Assembly (NCBI GenBank): GCA_949290575.1
Contig: CASESJ010000001.1
Span: 1 to 64,000, forward strand
Source of the DNA: an uncultured Clostridia bacterium
GTDB taxonomy: Bacteria; Bacillota; Clostridia; Christensenellales; Borkfalkiaceae
Length of the DNA stretch: 64,000 nt
Direction: 5' to 3'
Within the stretch, counting starts at the first letter, position 1, and every line of letters starts with the position of its first letter. This document shows, one piece after another, positions 32,997-42,881 of the stretch. The notes under the pieces are model-generated. The model worked only from the letters and a program-made list of their open reading frames with translations. It did not search any database and was not told the origin of the DNA. Position numbers and translations under genes: made by a program.

Positions 32997-34058
32997 ATGA
33001 AAAGCATAATACTCAACACCCCTTCGTGCGACAGCACTATCTATTGCGGAGAGGGCGCGTTTAAAGAGAGAACGCAATATCTTAAGGATAAAAAACTCTT
33101 TGTAATAACCGACAGCAACGTGCACAAAATCTATGCCCCCCTCATAAAAGAGGCTTTCGGCGAAAATTATGTGTTCGTCATGCCTGCAGGCGAGGGCAGC
33201 AAGAACCATACGCAGCTTTTTAAAATTCTTTCCGCCATGCTCGAAAACGGCGTGACGCGCTCGTCCGTCGTCGTGGCTCTGGGCGGCGGAGTGGTGGGCG
33301 ACGTGGCAGGGCTTGCCGCCTCGCTTTATATGCGCGGCGTAAAGCTTGTGCAGATACCCACAACGCTCCTGTCCCAGGTCGACAGTTCTGTCGGCGGCAA
33401 GACGGCGGTCGATTTCAAGGGCGTAAAGAATGTAGTCGGCACTTTCTATCAGCCGGGCGAGGTCATAGTCGACCCCATGTTCTTAAATACCCTGCCCAAG
33501 CGCGAAATCCGTTGCGGTCTCGGCGAGATTATAAAATACGGCGCGCTCGACAAGGGCATATATAAAAGCCTTATTAAAAACCGCGCTCACCTCAAGGGCA
33601 TAAAATTTCTCGAGGACATAACTTTCGATTGCATAGCTCACAAGGCGGAGGTCGTCCGCGCGGACGAGCGTGACGTGGGCGGCAGGAGAAAGACCCTCAA
33701 TTTAGGTCATACCACGGGACACGCGTTCGAGCTGTACTACCGCAGAAAATCTCACGGCGAGTTCGTGTTAATTGGCATGTATTACGAGCTTTTCATAGCC
33801 CGTCGCATGGGCATATGCGGCGGCAGGTATGCCGACAATTTAGAAAAACTCATAAAGAAAGTCATAGGTAAAATTCCTGCATACGAGGACGCGGAGAGGG
33901 CGGCAATCTTTGCAAAGTACGACAAAAAGAATACCGCAACTACTCAGGTTTCTGTAATCGTCCCCAAGTGCGAGGGCGAGAGCGAAGAGATAAAACTTCA
34001 GCTCGAAGAGTATGCAGGCTTTATAGCGCAGTGTCGCGACAGCCTTCTTGAAGGCTGA
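32997..34058 (+). CDS. aroB: 3-Dehydroquinate synthase
   Basis: This 353-residue NAD- and zinc-dependent enzyme cyclises DAHP. Motifs are ALGGGVVGDVAG, QIPTTLLSQVDSSVGGKTAV, the zinc ligands in LGEIIKYGA and LNLGHTTGHAFE, and a late His in KSHGEFV. It starts 1 bp after the aroC stop. Its last codons run just ahead of aroE, whose true ATG is at 34072. Confidence 0.96.
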   Translation: MKSIILNTPSCDSTIYCGEGAFKERTQYLKDKKLFVITDSNVHKIYAPLIKEAFGENYVFVMPAGEGSKNHTQLFKILSAMLENGVTRSSVVVALGGGVVGDVAGLAASLYMRGVKLVQIPTTLLSQVDSSVGGKTAVDFKGVKNVVGTFYQPGEVIVDPMFLNTLPKREIRCGLGEIIKYGALDKGIYKSLIKNRAHLKGIKFLEDITFDCIAHKAEVVRADERDVGGRRKTLNLGHTTGHAFELYYRRKSHGEFVLIGMYYELFIARRMGICGGRYADNLEKLIKKVIGKIPAYEDAERAAIFAKYDKKNTATTQVSVIVPKCEGESEEIKLQLEEYAGFIAQCRDSLLEG

Positions 34059-34071
34059 AAGGGAGAAGAGA

Positions 34072-34866
34072 ATGAAATTAGCTGTAATAGGCAAGGACGT
34101 GTCAGCGTCCGACAGCCCTAAAATGCACACGTTCATTGCCAAAAATATGGGCAATGAAATCACATACGATAAAATTTCAATACCCGAGGGCGAGTTTGAA
34201 AGCCGCATAGGCGACATAATCGCTAAGTACGACGGCTTCAACGTCACAATACCATATAAGTTGAGCGTAATGCCTCATCTTAAAGAAACAGTCGGCGACG
34301 CGCAGTTGTTCGGCGCGGTAAACACCGTATTAAAGAGCGATATGTCTGGTCATAACACCGACGGCGCAGGATTTATGCTCATGCTTACAAATAACGGCAT
34401 AGACGCCTGCGGCAAGAGGGTGCTTCTGCTCGGCGCGGGCGGCGCGGGCAGAGCGGTAGCCAAAAAGCTTGCCGAGGCGGGCGCGCAGCTCTTCGTCTAT
34501 GACCGCAACGGACAGAGCGCGGCAGCTCTCGCCGCCGAGTGCGCAGGCATTGAAGTGCTTTCAGAGGTCGTGCCTCAGGATTACTACCTCATAATCAACG
34601 CAACGGGCGTGGGTATGCACAAATCTGTGGGAATATCGCCCGTGGGCGAGGACGTGCTCTCGCGCACGCAGGTCGCCGTCGACCTCATATATGTCCCCGC
34701 CGAGAGCGAGTTTTTGAAAATTGCCCGCAATCTCGGCAAAAAGACCGTCAACGGTCAGGCAATGCTCTTCTATCAGGCATATTTTGCCGAGTGCATCTAT
34801 TTCGGAGTTCAGCCTCAGAACACACAGGCGAAAGAGCTCTTCGAAAAATATATAACGGAGGCTTAA
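34072..34866 (+). CDS. aroE: Shikimate dehydrogenase
   Basis: This 264-residue NADPH-dependent enzyme reduces 3-dehydroshikimate. The shikimate site reads SDSPKMHTF and FNVTIPYK (catalytic Lys), with HNTDGAGF following. The nucleotide loop is LLGAGGAGRAVA. The ATG at 34072 is chosen because GGGAGAAGAG lies directly upstream; an in-frame Met at 34048 overlaps aroB and lacks a site. It lies 3 bp before aroQ. Confidence 0.95.
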   Translation: MKLAVIGKDVSASDSPKMHTFIAKNMGNEITYDKISIPEGEFESRIGDIIAKYDGFNVTIPYKLSVMPHLKETVGDAQLFGAVNTVLKSDMSGHNTDGAGFMLMLTNNGIDACGKRVLLLGAGGAGRAVAKKLAEAGAQLFVYDRNGQSAAALAAECAGIEVLSEVVPQDYYLIINATGVGMHKSVGISPVGEDVLSRTQVAVDLIYVPAESEFLKIARNLGKKTVNGQAMLFYQAYFAECIYFGVQPQNTQAKELFEKYITEA

Positions 34867-34869
34867 AGT

Positions 34870-35280
34870 ATGAAATTTCTGTTCATAAACGGAGTAAACC
34901 TCAATATGACCGGCAGGCGCGAAAAGGGCGTATACGGCACGCAGACGCTCGAAGAGATCAACCGCGACATCGCGGCGCACTTCAAGGGCGACGAATGTCA
35001 CTTCTTTCAGAGCAACATAGAGGGTGAAATCTGCACCGCCATACACACCGCCGACTGCGACGCGATAATTCTGAATGCCGGCGCGTTCACGCATTACAGC
35101 TATGCCATACGCGACGCCATATCCTCGGTGGATATTCCCGTAGTCGAAGTGCATATGTCCAACGTGCACGCGCGCGACGAGTTCCGCCATACGTCGGTAA
35201 TTTCAGCGGTATGCAATGGCGTAGTGGCGGGCTTCGGCAAAAACAGTTACATTCTCGCCGCGGAGAGCTTTAAATTATGA
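34870..35280 (+). CDS. aroQ: 3-Dehydroquinate dehydratase, type II
   Basis: This 136-residue enzyme of the dodecameric type II class shows FINGVNLNMTGRRE with the catalytic Arg and Tyr region (GVYGT), ILNAGAFTHYSYAIRDA and VEVHMSNVHARDEFRH. It performs the third shikimate step. The final codon overlaps the aroK ATG by 4 bp (ATGA). Confidence 0.96.
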   Translation: MKFLFINGVNLNMTGRREKGVYGTQTLEEINRDIAAHFKGDECHFFQSNIEGEICTAIHTADCDAIILNAGAFTHYSYAIRDAISSVDIPVVEVHMSNVHARDEFRHTSVISAVCNGVVAGFGKNSYILAAESFKL

Positions 35281-35777
35281 ACATAGTGCTCTGCGGAATG
35301 ATGGGCAGCGGCAAGACGACGGTCGCAGCCGAGCTGCACCGCGCGTACGCCCTCGAGTGGGTGGATACCGACGAAGAGATAGTAAAACGCCACGGCGAAA
35401 TCAATAAAATATTTGCTCAATACGGCGAAGAGCACTTCCGCGATATAGAGAGCGAGACGGTAAAAGAGGTGGTTTCACGCTACGACAATGCCGTAATATC
35501 TCTGGGCGGCGGTTGCGTTTTAAGGCAGGAAAATGTAAACGAGCTAAAGAGCAACGGCGCAATATTTTACCTGCGCGCCCGCCCCGAGACGATAATATCA
35601 AGAATATCGGGCGACACCACCCGACCGCTTCTTCAGGGCGGGCTTGAGGAGAAGGTGCACACAATTTCCGCTGCGCGCTCGCGAATATACGAGGGCGCGG
35701 CAGATTACGTCATAGACACCGACAATCTCACTCCCGCCGAGATTGCCCGCAAAATAACGGAGATAGTCAACAGATGA
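35277..35777 (+). CDS. aroK: Shikimate kinase
   Basis: This 166-residue kinase phosphorylates shikimate. The Walker A is GMMGSGKTTVA near residue 7, the shikimate-binding Asp is in WVDTDEEI, SLGGGCVLR forms the substrate site, and the lid Arg is in DTTRPLL. It overlaps both aroQ and the following SDR gene by 4 bp, so the five aro genes form one tightly coupled unit. Confidence 0.95.
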   Translation: MNIVLCGMMGSGKTTVAAELHRAYALEWVDTDEEIVKRHGEINKIFAQYGEEHFRDIESETVKEVVSRYDNAVISLGGGCVLRQENVNELKSNGAIFYLRARPETIISRISGDTTRPLLQGGLEEKVHTISAARSRIYEGAADYVIDTDNLTPAEIARKITEIVNR

Positions 35778-36499
35778 AAACTGTGCTCATAACAGGCGGA
35801 ACGCGCGGAATAGGCAAGGCTATCGCCGAAAGATTTCTGCGCGCGGGGTACGAAGTAATTTTAAATTACTGTCACGACGAACAGTCCGCGCTCGCCGCGC
35901 AGAACGAGTTCAACGAGCAGGACTATTGCCCCGTGCTCATGCGCGCTGACGTCTCGGACGAGGGTCAGGTCAAGGCAATGTTTGCAGAAATTTTCCGTAT
36001 ATACGGAAAGATAGACGTGCTCGTCAACAACGCAGGCATTTCCAAAATCAACGTCATACAGGATACGACTTTAGCCGACTGGGAAGAAATTATGGGCGTA
36101 AACCTGCGCGGAGTGTTTCTTTGCAGCCGCGAGGCTGCGCGCAGCATGATAAGTTACGGCGGCGGAGCGATAGTGAATATTGCCTCGATATGGGGCGAAG
36201 TGGGCGCAAGCTGCGAAGTTGCCTACTCTGCCACCAAGGGCGGGGTGATAGCGTTCACAAAAGCTCTTGCAAAGGAGCTCGCCCCCTCGCGCATAATCGT
36301 CAACTGCATATCCCCGGGCGTGATAGATACGCAGATGAATTCCGATTTCACGCAGGACGAGATGGAGGACCTCATTGAGCGCATACCTTTAGGCAGACTT
36401 GGCAGCGGCGAGGACGTAGCCGAAGCCTGTCTGTTCGCAGCGGAGAGCGGCTATATAACGGGCGAAGTCATCTCTGTGGGCGGCGGCTTTGCAAAGTGA
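35774..36499 (+). CDS. FabG-like short-chain reductase
   Basis: This 241-residue classical SDR has TGGTRGIGKAIAE for NADP binding, NNAG in the fourth strand, IVNIAS with the catalytic Ser and YSATKGG with Tyr and Lys. It could be a 3-oxoacyl-ACP reductase or the YmfI-type EF-P 5-aminopentanone reductase, which is very similar; no fatty-acid or efp genes are nearby to decide. It overlaps aroK by 4 bp and ends the operon. Confidence 0.8.
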   Translation: MKTVLITGGTRGIGKAIAERFLRAGYEVILNYCHDEQSALAAQNEFNEQDYCPVLMRADVSDEGQVKAMFAEIFRIYGKIDVLVNNAGISKINVIQDTTLADWEEIMGVNLRGVFLCSREAARSMISYGGGAIVNIASIWGEVGASCEVAYSATKGGVIAFTKALAKELAPSRIIVNCISPGVIDTQMNSDFTQDEMEDLIERIPLGRLGSGEDVAEACLFAAESGYITGEVISVGGGFAK

Positions 36500-36634
36500 G
36501 ACGAGGGCGCACAAAACGCATTTCAACGCGAATAATGACATAAAAACGCAAAAGTGCCCGACTGCGGAAAAATTTTATAAAAATTTTGCTTAAATAAAGG
36601 AAACGCGGCATTTTTTTCGTATATAAAGGTAGTA

Positions 36635-37666
36635 ATGGAAAAATCTATACGTCAGATGATACAGGAGCGCGAAGAGCAATATCTCTCGCCGTATGCAACC
36701 CTCTCTTCAAAGAGCGCGGGCAGGCTGCGCGAAGAGCAGCCGGGCGCAATGAGAACGCCCTTTCAGCTCGACAGGGACAGAATAATCTACTGTAAAGCTT
36801 TCGTGCGTCTCAAGAACAAGACGCAGGTCTTTTTCTCGCCCGAAGGCGACCATTACGTAACCAGACTTACCCACACGCTCGACGTATCCCAGATAGCGCG
36901 TTCGCTTGCGCGCTCGTTGAGGCTTAACGAGGACCTCGCCGAGGCGATAGCCTTGGGTCACGACCTCGGGCATACGCCCTTCGGTCACAGCGGCGAGCGC
37001 ATACTTGACAAGCTCGCGCCAACAGGTTTCCGTCACAACGAACAGTCTTTGAGGGTTGTCGACGTGCTCGAAAAGGACGGGCGCGGGCTCAACCTTACAT
37101 ACGAAGTGCGCGACGGCATAGTCAACCACAACAATCATAAGGACGCGGACAAGCCCGTCACGCTCGAGGGCAAGTGCGTCATCATAGCCGACAGAGTGGC
37201 ATACATAAATCACGATTTGAACGACGCCATACGCGCAGGCGTGCTGACGGCGGACGACGTGCCGAAAGATATCGTAAAGGTGCTCGGCGCGACCTCGGGC
37301 GAGAGGATAAACACGGCAGTAACGTCCGTCTGGCTCAACAGTGCGGACAAGCCGTACGTAGTAATGGGCGAAGAGGTGAAAAAAGCGAGCGAAAAGCTGC
37401 GCGAATTCATGTTTGAAAGGGTATACCGCACGAAGTACGCCATGGGCGAAGAGGAAAAGGCAGAAAGAATGCTCTCTGCAATGTACGAGTACTTTGTAAA
37501 GTATCCCGAAAAACTGCCCGAAACCTATCTTAAACTCATGCAGACATGCCCCCGCGAACAGGTCGTGTGCGACTACATATCGTCCATGACTGACAGGTAC
37601 GCGGTAAAGGTATTCAATTCAATATTCGTGCCGCGCGGCTGGACGTTTGTCGAGGGATTAAGTTAA
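36635..37666 (+). CDS. dgt: dGTPase-like HD-domain dNTP triphosphohydrolase
   Basis: This 343-residue metal-dependent HD protein cleaves dNTPs to nucleosides and triphosphate. The HD signature reads RLTHTLDVSQIARSLAR and ALGHDLGHTPFGHSGE, with NHNNHK further on. It lies directly upstream of dnaG and rpoD, an arrangement common in Clostridia that links dNTP pools to primer synthesis. It starts behind AAAGGTAG. The size fits the short Dgt subfamily. Confidence 0.92.
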   Translation: MEKSIRQMIQEREEQYLSPYATLSSKSAGRLREEQPGAMRTPFQLDRDRIIYCKAFVRLKNKTQVFFSPEGDHYVTRLTHTLDVSQIARSLARSLRLNEDLAEAIALGHDLGHTPFGHSGERILDKLAPTGFRHNEQSLRVVDVLEKDGRGLNLTYEVRDGIVNHNNHKDADKPVTLEGKCVIIADRVAYINHDLNDAIRAGVLTADDVPKDIVKVLGATSGERINTAVTSVWLNSADKPYVVMGEEVKKASEKLREFMFERVYRTKYAMGEEEKAERMLSAMYEYFVKYPEKLPETYLKLMQTCPREQVVCDYISSMTDRYAVKVFNSIFVPRGWTFVEGLS

Positions 37667-37705
37667 GGGCAAAGCCGCGCGTAAAAAGGAGAGCCGCAGG
37701 GCGCA

Positions 37706-39487
37706 ATGGACCAGGAATTTTTGCGAACGCTTAAGGATAAACTCAATATCGTCGATGTCGCAGGCGGCTATTTCACGCTTGAAAAGAAGGGCGCGAACTA
37801 TTGGGCGTGCTGTCCGTTCCACCACGAAAAGACGGCGTCTTTTTCGGTCAACGAGAGCGGACAGTTCTATCACTGTTTCGGCTGCGGAGCTTCGGGCGAC
37901 GTAATAAAACTTGTGTCCGAGATGGAGAGCCTCGACTTCATGGACACGGTAAAACTGCTTGCCGAGCGCGTAAACCTGCCCATGCCGCAGAGCGATTTCG
38001 ACAACCGCACCACGGCGGAGGCAAAGCGCAAGAGGGACACGCTTTTAAAGCTTCTCAATGACTGCGCGCACTTCTATCTTGACAACCTCAACTCGGGCAA
38101 AGCCGACGCGCATATACAGTACATACTCAACCGCAACATACCCTCGCGCGTAGTGCGCTCGTTCGGACTGGGCGCAAGTCTAAACTTTACAGACCTTCCT
38201 AAATTTCTGCTATCAAAGGGCTATACCAAGCAGGATATGCTCGACAGCGGCACGGTAAACGAGGTCGACGGCAGACTTGTCGACGCGCAGGGCGGCAGGC
38301 TGATTTTCCCCATAATCAACGCTCTGGACGAGGTAATCGCCTTCGGCGGACGAGTGCTCAAAAAGACCGACTTTGCCAAGTATAAGAACACAAAAGAGAC
38401 AATAATTTTCAACAAAAGCAAGACTTTATACAATATAAATCTTTTAAAAAAGCTCAAACGCAGCCAGACCATAAAGGAAGTGATTATGGTCGAAGGCTAC
38501 ATGGACGCCATTTCGCTCTATTCATCTGGCTTTAAAAACGTGGTCGCCAGCATGGGCACGTCACTAACGCAGGACCAGGCGCGGCTGATAAAGAGGTATA
38601 CCGACACCGTGCTGATATCCTATGACGGCGATACGGCGGGCAAAAAGGCGAATATGCGCGGACTTGAAATACTCAAGGGTGAGGGACTGAACGTAAAGGT
38701 CGTGCCTCTTCCCGAAGGGCTCGACCCCGACGACGTCATAAAACAGCGGGGCGAGGAGGGTTACAGAGCCTGCCTTGAGGCGGCTATGCCGCTCATCGAC
38801 TACAAACTGTCCGTGCTCGGCGAGGGAGTGGACTTCACAAAGCCCGAGGAAAAACGCAAATACGTTTCGGACGCCATAAAGATTATAAAGACGGCGGACA
38901 GCTCGGCGGAGCAGGAAGAACTTTTAAAGAAGCTGCGCGACAAGACGGGCATAACTTATGAAAGTCTCAACCGCGATTTGCACTCTCTGCCCAGTCAGAT
39001 GGAGATAAAATCTGAAAGGCACGAGGACAGGGCGGACAACGCCACGGCGTCGCTCAAGGCTTCGCGCTTTGTAATAGTCAGCTACCTGTTCGGCGCGGAC
39101 TATACCGCCGATACCGATATAGCAACAGTTCCTTTCATCAATCCGATACACCTCATACTCGCGAAGTATGTAATTAATAAAAAGCTGCTCGGCGAACGCA
39201 TTCACCTGAGCGAGATATTCGAATTTTTCGAAGAAAAGACGCCCGAGTACGAGGAACTCACGCGCATACTCGACTATTCCGACGGCGACAAGCTGTCTGG
39301 CGACGTGGCGGCAAAATATTTTGCCGACAGCGTGGTGAGGCTCAGGACAGATTACATAGACGAAGAGATAAGCGCGCTTACGGCAAAGACCGCCGCATTG
39401 ACGGACGTCGAAGACAGAAGGGAATGCGCGGCAAGGCTGAGCGAACTTTTCAAACAAAAGGAAAAACTTAAAAACGGGGTACGTTAA
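37706..39487 (+). CDS. dnaG: DNA primase
   Basis: This 593-residue primase makes RNA primers for replication. The N-terminal zinc finger is visible as CCPFHHEKTASFSV and YHCFGCGASGD (residues 33-63). The TOPRIM core includes VEGYMDAISLY and SYDGDTAGKKA. The C-terminal helical region would contact DnaB. AAGGAG precedes the ATG, and the stop is immediately followed by the rpoD start, giving the classic dnaG-rpoD pair. Confidence 0.97.
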   Translation: MDQEFLRTLKDKLNIVDVAGGYFTLEKKGANYWACCPFHHEKTASFSVNESGQFYHCFGCGASGDVIKLVSEMESLDFMDTVKLLAERVNLPMPQSDFDNRTTAEAKRKRDTLLKLLNDCAHFYLDNLNSGKADAHIQYILNRNIPSRVVRSFGLGASLNFTDLPKFLLSKGYTKQDMLDSGTVNEVDGRLVDAQGGRLIFPIINALDEVIAFGGRVLKKTDFAKYKNTKETIIFNKSKTLYNINLLKKLKRSQTIKEVIMVEGYMDAISLYSSGFKNVVASMGTSLTQDQARLIKRYTDTVLISYDGDTAGKKANMRGLEILKGEGLNVKVVPLPEGLDPDDVIKQRGEEGYRACLEAAMPLIDYKLSVLGEGVDFTKPEEKRKYVSDAIKIIKTADSSAEQEELLKKLRDKTGITYESLNRDLHSLPSQMEIKSERHEDRADNATASLKASRFVIVSYLFGADYTADTDIATVPFINPIHLILAKYVINKKLLGERIHLSEIFEFFEEKTPEYEELTRILDYSDGDKLSGDVAAKYFADSVVRLRTDYIDEEISALTAKTAALTDVEDRRECAARLSELFKQKEKLKNGVR

Positions 39488-40546
39488 ATGAATTTATCCG
39501 ACCAGAAATTAAACGAAATACTCAAAAAGATTATCGACGACTTTTCCAATAAGGGCTCGATAACCACAAACAACCTCTGCGACATAATGGAAAAATACGA
39601 AACCACGCCCACCCAGATGGATTTCGTATACAAGTCGATAGCCGAGGCGGGCATACAGATAATCGACGAGGCGGAGAGGGACAACGAGCTGTATGAACAG
39701 GCTCTGTCCGACATAGGTTTAGACGACCCCGTCAAGATGTATCTCAAGGATATAGGCAGAGTGCCCCTTCTTTCCGCCGACGACGAAATCGAGCTTGCCC
39801 GCAAGATGCAGGAGGGCGACGAGGAGGCAAAGAAAAAACTTTCCGAAGCCAACTTAAGGCTGGTCGTATCCATTGCCAAGAGGTATGTCGGACGCGGCAT
39901 GCTCTTTCTCGACCTCATTCAGGAGGGCAACCTCGGACTTATGAAGGCAGTCGAAAAATTCGACTATCAGAAGGGTTTCAAGTTCTCGACTTATGCAACC
40001 TGGTGGATAAGACAGGCAATCACCCGCGCCATAGCCGACCAGGCTCGCACCATACGCATCCCCGTGCATATGGTAGAAACTATAAATAAGCTCACAAGAG
40101 TTTCCCGCATACTTCTGCAGAAGTACGGCAGAGAACCGACCCCTGCCGAAATCGCGCAGGAGATGAATATTTCCGAAGAGCGCGTGCGCGAAATACAGAA
40201 AATCGCGCAGGACCCCGTATCTCTCGAGACGCCCATCGGCGAAGAGGAAGACTCTCACCTCGGCGACTTCATCGAGGACGACAGAGCGGTCACGCCTTCG
40301 GACAGCGTATCTTCGACAATGCTCAAGGAGACGCTGCTTTCCGTTCTGAACAGCCTCACGCCCAGAGAGGAAAAGGTTCTTCGCCTTCGCTACGGCGTGG
40401 ACGACGGTCGTCCCCGCACGCTCGAGGAAGTGGGTAAGGAATTCAACGTTACAAGAGAGCGCATACGCCAGATAGAGGCTAAGGCTCTGAGAAAGCTGCG
40501 CCATCCCTCGCGTTCCAAGCACTTAAAAGATTTCCTCGATACCTGA
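39488..40546 (+). CDS. rpoD: Primary RNA polymerase sigma factor
   Basis: This 352-residue housekeeping sigma factor has region 1.2 [16 protein letters not shown], region 2 with [34 protein letters not shown] and [13 protein letters not shown] for -10 recognition, region 3 [14 protein letters not shown], and region 4 with [20 protein letters not shown] for -35 recognition. Region 1.1 is short, as is usual in Firmicutes. It starts immediately after the dnaG stop and its stop overlaps the trmK ATG. It should direct the TTGACA/TATAAT-like promoters in this window. Confidence 0.98.
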   Translation: MNLSDQKLNEILKKIIDDFSNKGSITTNNLCDIMEKYETTPTQMDFVYKSIAEAGIQIIDEAERDNELYEQALSDIGLDDPVKMYLKDIGRVPLLSADDEIELARKMQEGDEEAKKKLSEANLRLVVSIAKRYVGRGMLFLDLIQEGNLGLMKAVEKFDYQKGFKFSTYATWWIRQAITRAIADQARTIRIPVHMVETINKLTRVSRILLQKYGREPTPAEIAQEMNISEERVREIQKIAQDPVSLETPIGEEEDSHLGDFIEDDRAVTPSDSVSSTMLKETLLSVLNSLTPREEKVLRLRYGVDDGRPRTLEEVGKEFNVTRERIRQIEAKALRKLRHPSRSKHLKDFLDT

Positions 40547-41187
40547 TGGGCAGAATTGAGCAGATATGTTCGCGGCTGGGAAGGTGCGGCGTGTTTGCCG
40601 ACGTCGGCTGCGACCACGGCTACTGCACGCAGTATATGCTCAAAAACGACCTCTGCGACCGCGCAATAATTTCGGATATCAGTTCCAAGAGCCTGAATAA
40701 AGCCCGCACGCTCTTAAAAAAACATTGCGACGAGGGCAGAGTTACCGCCGTCTGTTGCGACGGACTGACGGGCGTAGAGGGTGCAGACCTCGTGCTCATA
40801 GCGGGCATGGGCGGCGACGAGATTATAAAGATACTTAAAGAGAGCGGCATACCCGAAAGGTTTGTGCTTCAGCCTATGAGCAATCTTCCCGCGGTGCGCG
40901 CATACCTTCTCGGCAGCGGTTGCGCCATAGAGGAAGACAATATCTTCAAAGACGGAAAATTTTATTTCATAATAAAGGGCGGCTCTGTCGGGGGTAAAGA
41001 AAGTTATACAAAATCTCAACTCGCATTCGGCAGGGACAGCCTTAAAAACGCCGTACTCAGAGAGTACATTTCAGATGAGGCGGCAAAGATACGCGGCTAT
41101 CTTTCAGAGCATATGCTCGAGGAAAACAGACGCATGCTCGAAGAGCGGCTGCAATTTTTAACGGGGGTGTATGAGGGTGAAACTTAA
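40546..41187 (+). CDS. trmK: tRNA (adenine-22-N1)-methyltransferase
   Basis: This 213-residue class I SAM methyltransferase has the SAM loop FADVGCDHGYCTQY near residue 20, then LVLIAGMGGDEI and LQPMSN of the TrmK family. It methylates A22 of certain tRNAs in Gram-positive bacteria. Its ATG overlaps the rpoD stop and its 3' end overlaps the Nif3 gene by 17 bp; the sigA-trmK-nif3 order is a conserved Firmicute arrangement. Confidence 0.93.
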   Translation: MGRIEQICSRLGRCGVFADVGCDHGYCTQYMLKNDLCDRAIISDISSKSLNKARTLLKKHCDEGRVTAVCCDGLTGVEGADLVLIAGMGGDEIIKILKESGIPERFVLQPMSNLPAVRAYLLGSGCAIEEDNIFKDGKFYFIIKGGSVGGKESYTKSQLAFGRDSLKNAVLREYISDEAAKIRGYLSEHMLEENRRMLEERLQFLTGVYEGET

Positions 41188-41965
41188 GGAGGCATTCGAC
41201 GTAATTGAACGCTTCGGCGCGCCCGTCGCGCTGAGCAACGAACTCTGTTCGAGATATAACCATTACGACAACAGCGGAATATTGGTTGAAAACGAGGGAG
41301 AGATTACAGGCGTTCTGTTCTCACTCGACTTCACGCCCGCCGCCGCTGAGGAGGCGGTCAGACGCGGATATAACCTTATAGTCACGCACCACCCCGCAAT
41401 CTACCACGGACAAAAGCGCATAACCCCGTCCGACGACCTCATTTCCAAAGCTCTTGTAACATGCATAAAGAACGGCGTGGGCGTTATATCCATGCATCTC
41501 AACTTCGACAGTGCTGAGGAGGGTATCGACTACTATCTCATGAAGGGGCTTGGCGGAAGCGAGGCAAAGATTATGGACGAGCTCTCTGCAGGCGGCTACG
41601 GCAGAGTTTACGAAATTCCCGAAATCAAATTTGGCGATTTTGTAAAAAAGATAGGCAGAACGTTCAGCACAAAGCGCATATTTTCATACGGCGACCTTTC
41701 AAGGCGCATAAAGAAAGTCGCGTCGTTCTGCGGCGCGGGCGCGGACGAAAACGCGGGCGGTTTTGCAATTTATAACTGCGCGGACGTCATTGTGTCGTCC
41801 GACTTTGCCCATCACATGATAACGGGACTGTACTACAACGGAGTGAACGTCGTGCAGATGACGCACTACGCATCCGAGGTGTACGGCTTTACACGCATGG
41901 CGCAGAAGCTCATACCCGAGCTGGGCGTGCCTGCACACGTCTTTATCGACGAGCAACTTTTGTAA
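41171..41965 (+). CDS. Nif3-like dinuclear metal protein
   Basis: This 264-residue member of the Nif3/YqfO (GTP cyclohydrolase 1 type 2) family has the metal-site motif VTHHPAIYHG and the SMHLNFDSAEEGID segment near residues 110-125. It is the short form, without the PII-like insertion of longer homologues. Biochemical function of the family is uncertain. GGGGGTGT precedes its ATG inside trmK. Confidence 0.9.
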   Translation: MRVKLKEAFDVIERFGAPVALSNELCSRYNHYDNSGILVENEGEITGVLFSLDFTPAAAEEAVRRGYNLIVTHHPAIYHGQKRITPSDDLISKALVTCIKNGVGVISMHLNFDSAEEGIDYYLMKGLGGSEAKIMDELSAGGYGRVYEIPEIKFGDFVKKIGRTFSTKRIFSYGDLSRRIKKVASFCGAGADENAGGFAIYNCADVIVSSDFAHHMITGLYYNGVNVVQMTHYASEVYGFTRMAQKLIPELGVPAHVFIDEQLL

Positions 41966-41981
41966 TTCAAGGAGAAACATT

Positions 41982-42683
41982 ATGTCACAGGTTGAAAAAC
42001 TTTTAAAATACCAGGAGGAAGACAGCCGACTTTTAAAGCTCGAGCAGGAGATATCTTCCAGCGAAGAGAGAAAGAAGTATGTTCAGTCGCGCAATTTCCT
42101 GACCAAGGCGTCCGATAAGCTCGACCAGCTCGAGAGCAAGGCGAGCGAAATCAAATCGCTCATCGACCGTCTCGAAAAGAAATATGCAGAGCTTGTAGAG
42201 ACGCTCAAAGATTTCGACAACCTCGACAAACTCGTCGAAGCGGGCAACGACATATCCTTCTACAAGCGCAGCGCGCAGACGCTTGCCGACGCTTTCAAGT
42301 CCTTAAAGGGCGAAATCGCCGCGCTCAACGCCACGGCGAAGGAGACGTCCGAGGAGTATCAGAACCTCAAAAAGAAGGTGCTTGCGGCGCAGAAGGAATA
42401 TCCCGTCCTTCAGGACGCGTTCAAAAAGTATAAGGCGGAGAGGCAGGCGGAAGTCGATAAGATAACCGCCGAGCTCAAAAAGCTCTCTGCGGACTTAGAC
42501 GAGGAAGTGCTCAAAAAATATCAGGCAAAGCGCAGCGAGAGGGTGTTCCCCATACTCTGCAAGCTCAACGGCGATATCTGCCCCATGTGCGGCACTTCGC
42601 TCTCGATTGCGGAGAAGGAGGCGGCTTCCTCGGGCAAAGTCGTCGAGTGCGAAAACTGCCACAGATTTTTGTATAAAGGCTGA
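41982..42683 (+). CDS. Coiled-coil zinc-ribbon protein
   Basis: This 233-residue protein is mostly long coiled coil (residues 1-185, rich in Lys, Glu and Leu). A C-terminal C4 zinc ribbon follows, CPMCGTSL and CENCHRFLY. This is the architecture of the CT398/CdsZ-like family often found next to nif3. Proposed roles involve nucleic-acid or flagellar/secretion contacts; none can be fixed here. It follows nif3 behind AAGGAGAAAC and ends the dgt-to-nif3 housekeeping block. Confidence 0.88.
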   Translation: MSQVEKLLKYQEEDSRLLKLEQEISSSEERKKYVQSRNFLTKASDKLDQLESKASEIKSLIDRLEKKYAELVETLKDFDNLDKLVEAGNDISFYKRSAQTLADAFKSLKGEIAALNATAKETSEEYQNLKKKVLAAQKEYPVLQDAFKKYKAERQAEVDKITAELKKLSADLDEEVLKKYQAKRSERVFPILCKLNGDICPMCGTSLSIAEKEAASSGKVVECENCHRFLYKG

Positions 42684-42765
42684 AAAAAGCAGACATAATC
42701 TTCAAGCGCGGACATATAATAAATAATGTGCTCCGCGCGGAGGAAAACCTGCGGGAGCTTCTGAT

Positions 42766-42805
42766 CTGCGGGCGCGGCTTTAAGCCGCGCCCGCAGTTGT
42801 TTTTG
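42766..42805 (+). terminator. Terminator after the zinc-ribbon gene
   Basis: A 13-bp stem CTGCGGGCGCGGC with its complement (42784-42796) is followed by TTGTTTTT. Confidence 0.85.
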
Positions 42806-42817
42806 TCAACGCGAGTA

Positions 42818-42846
42818 TTGACACGCCGCCCGTCGGGTAGTAAAAT
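42818..42846 (+). promoter_or_regulatory. Promoter of the flavoprotein gene
   Basis: A perfect -35 TTGACA (42818-42823) and -10 TAAAAT (42841-42846) have a 17-bp spacer. Confidence 0.75.
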
Positions 42847-42881
42847 AATAAAAAAGTATTCAATTACAAAAGGAGCAGATT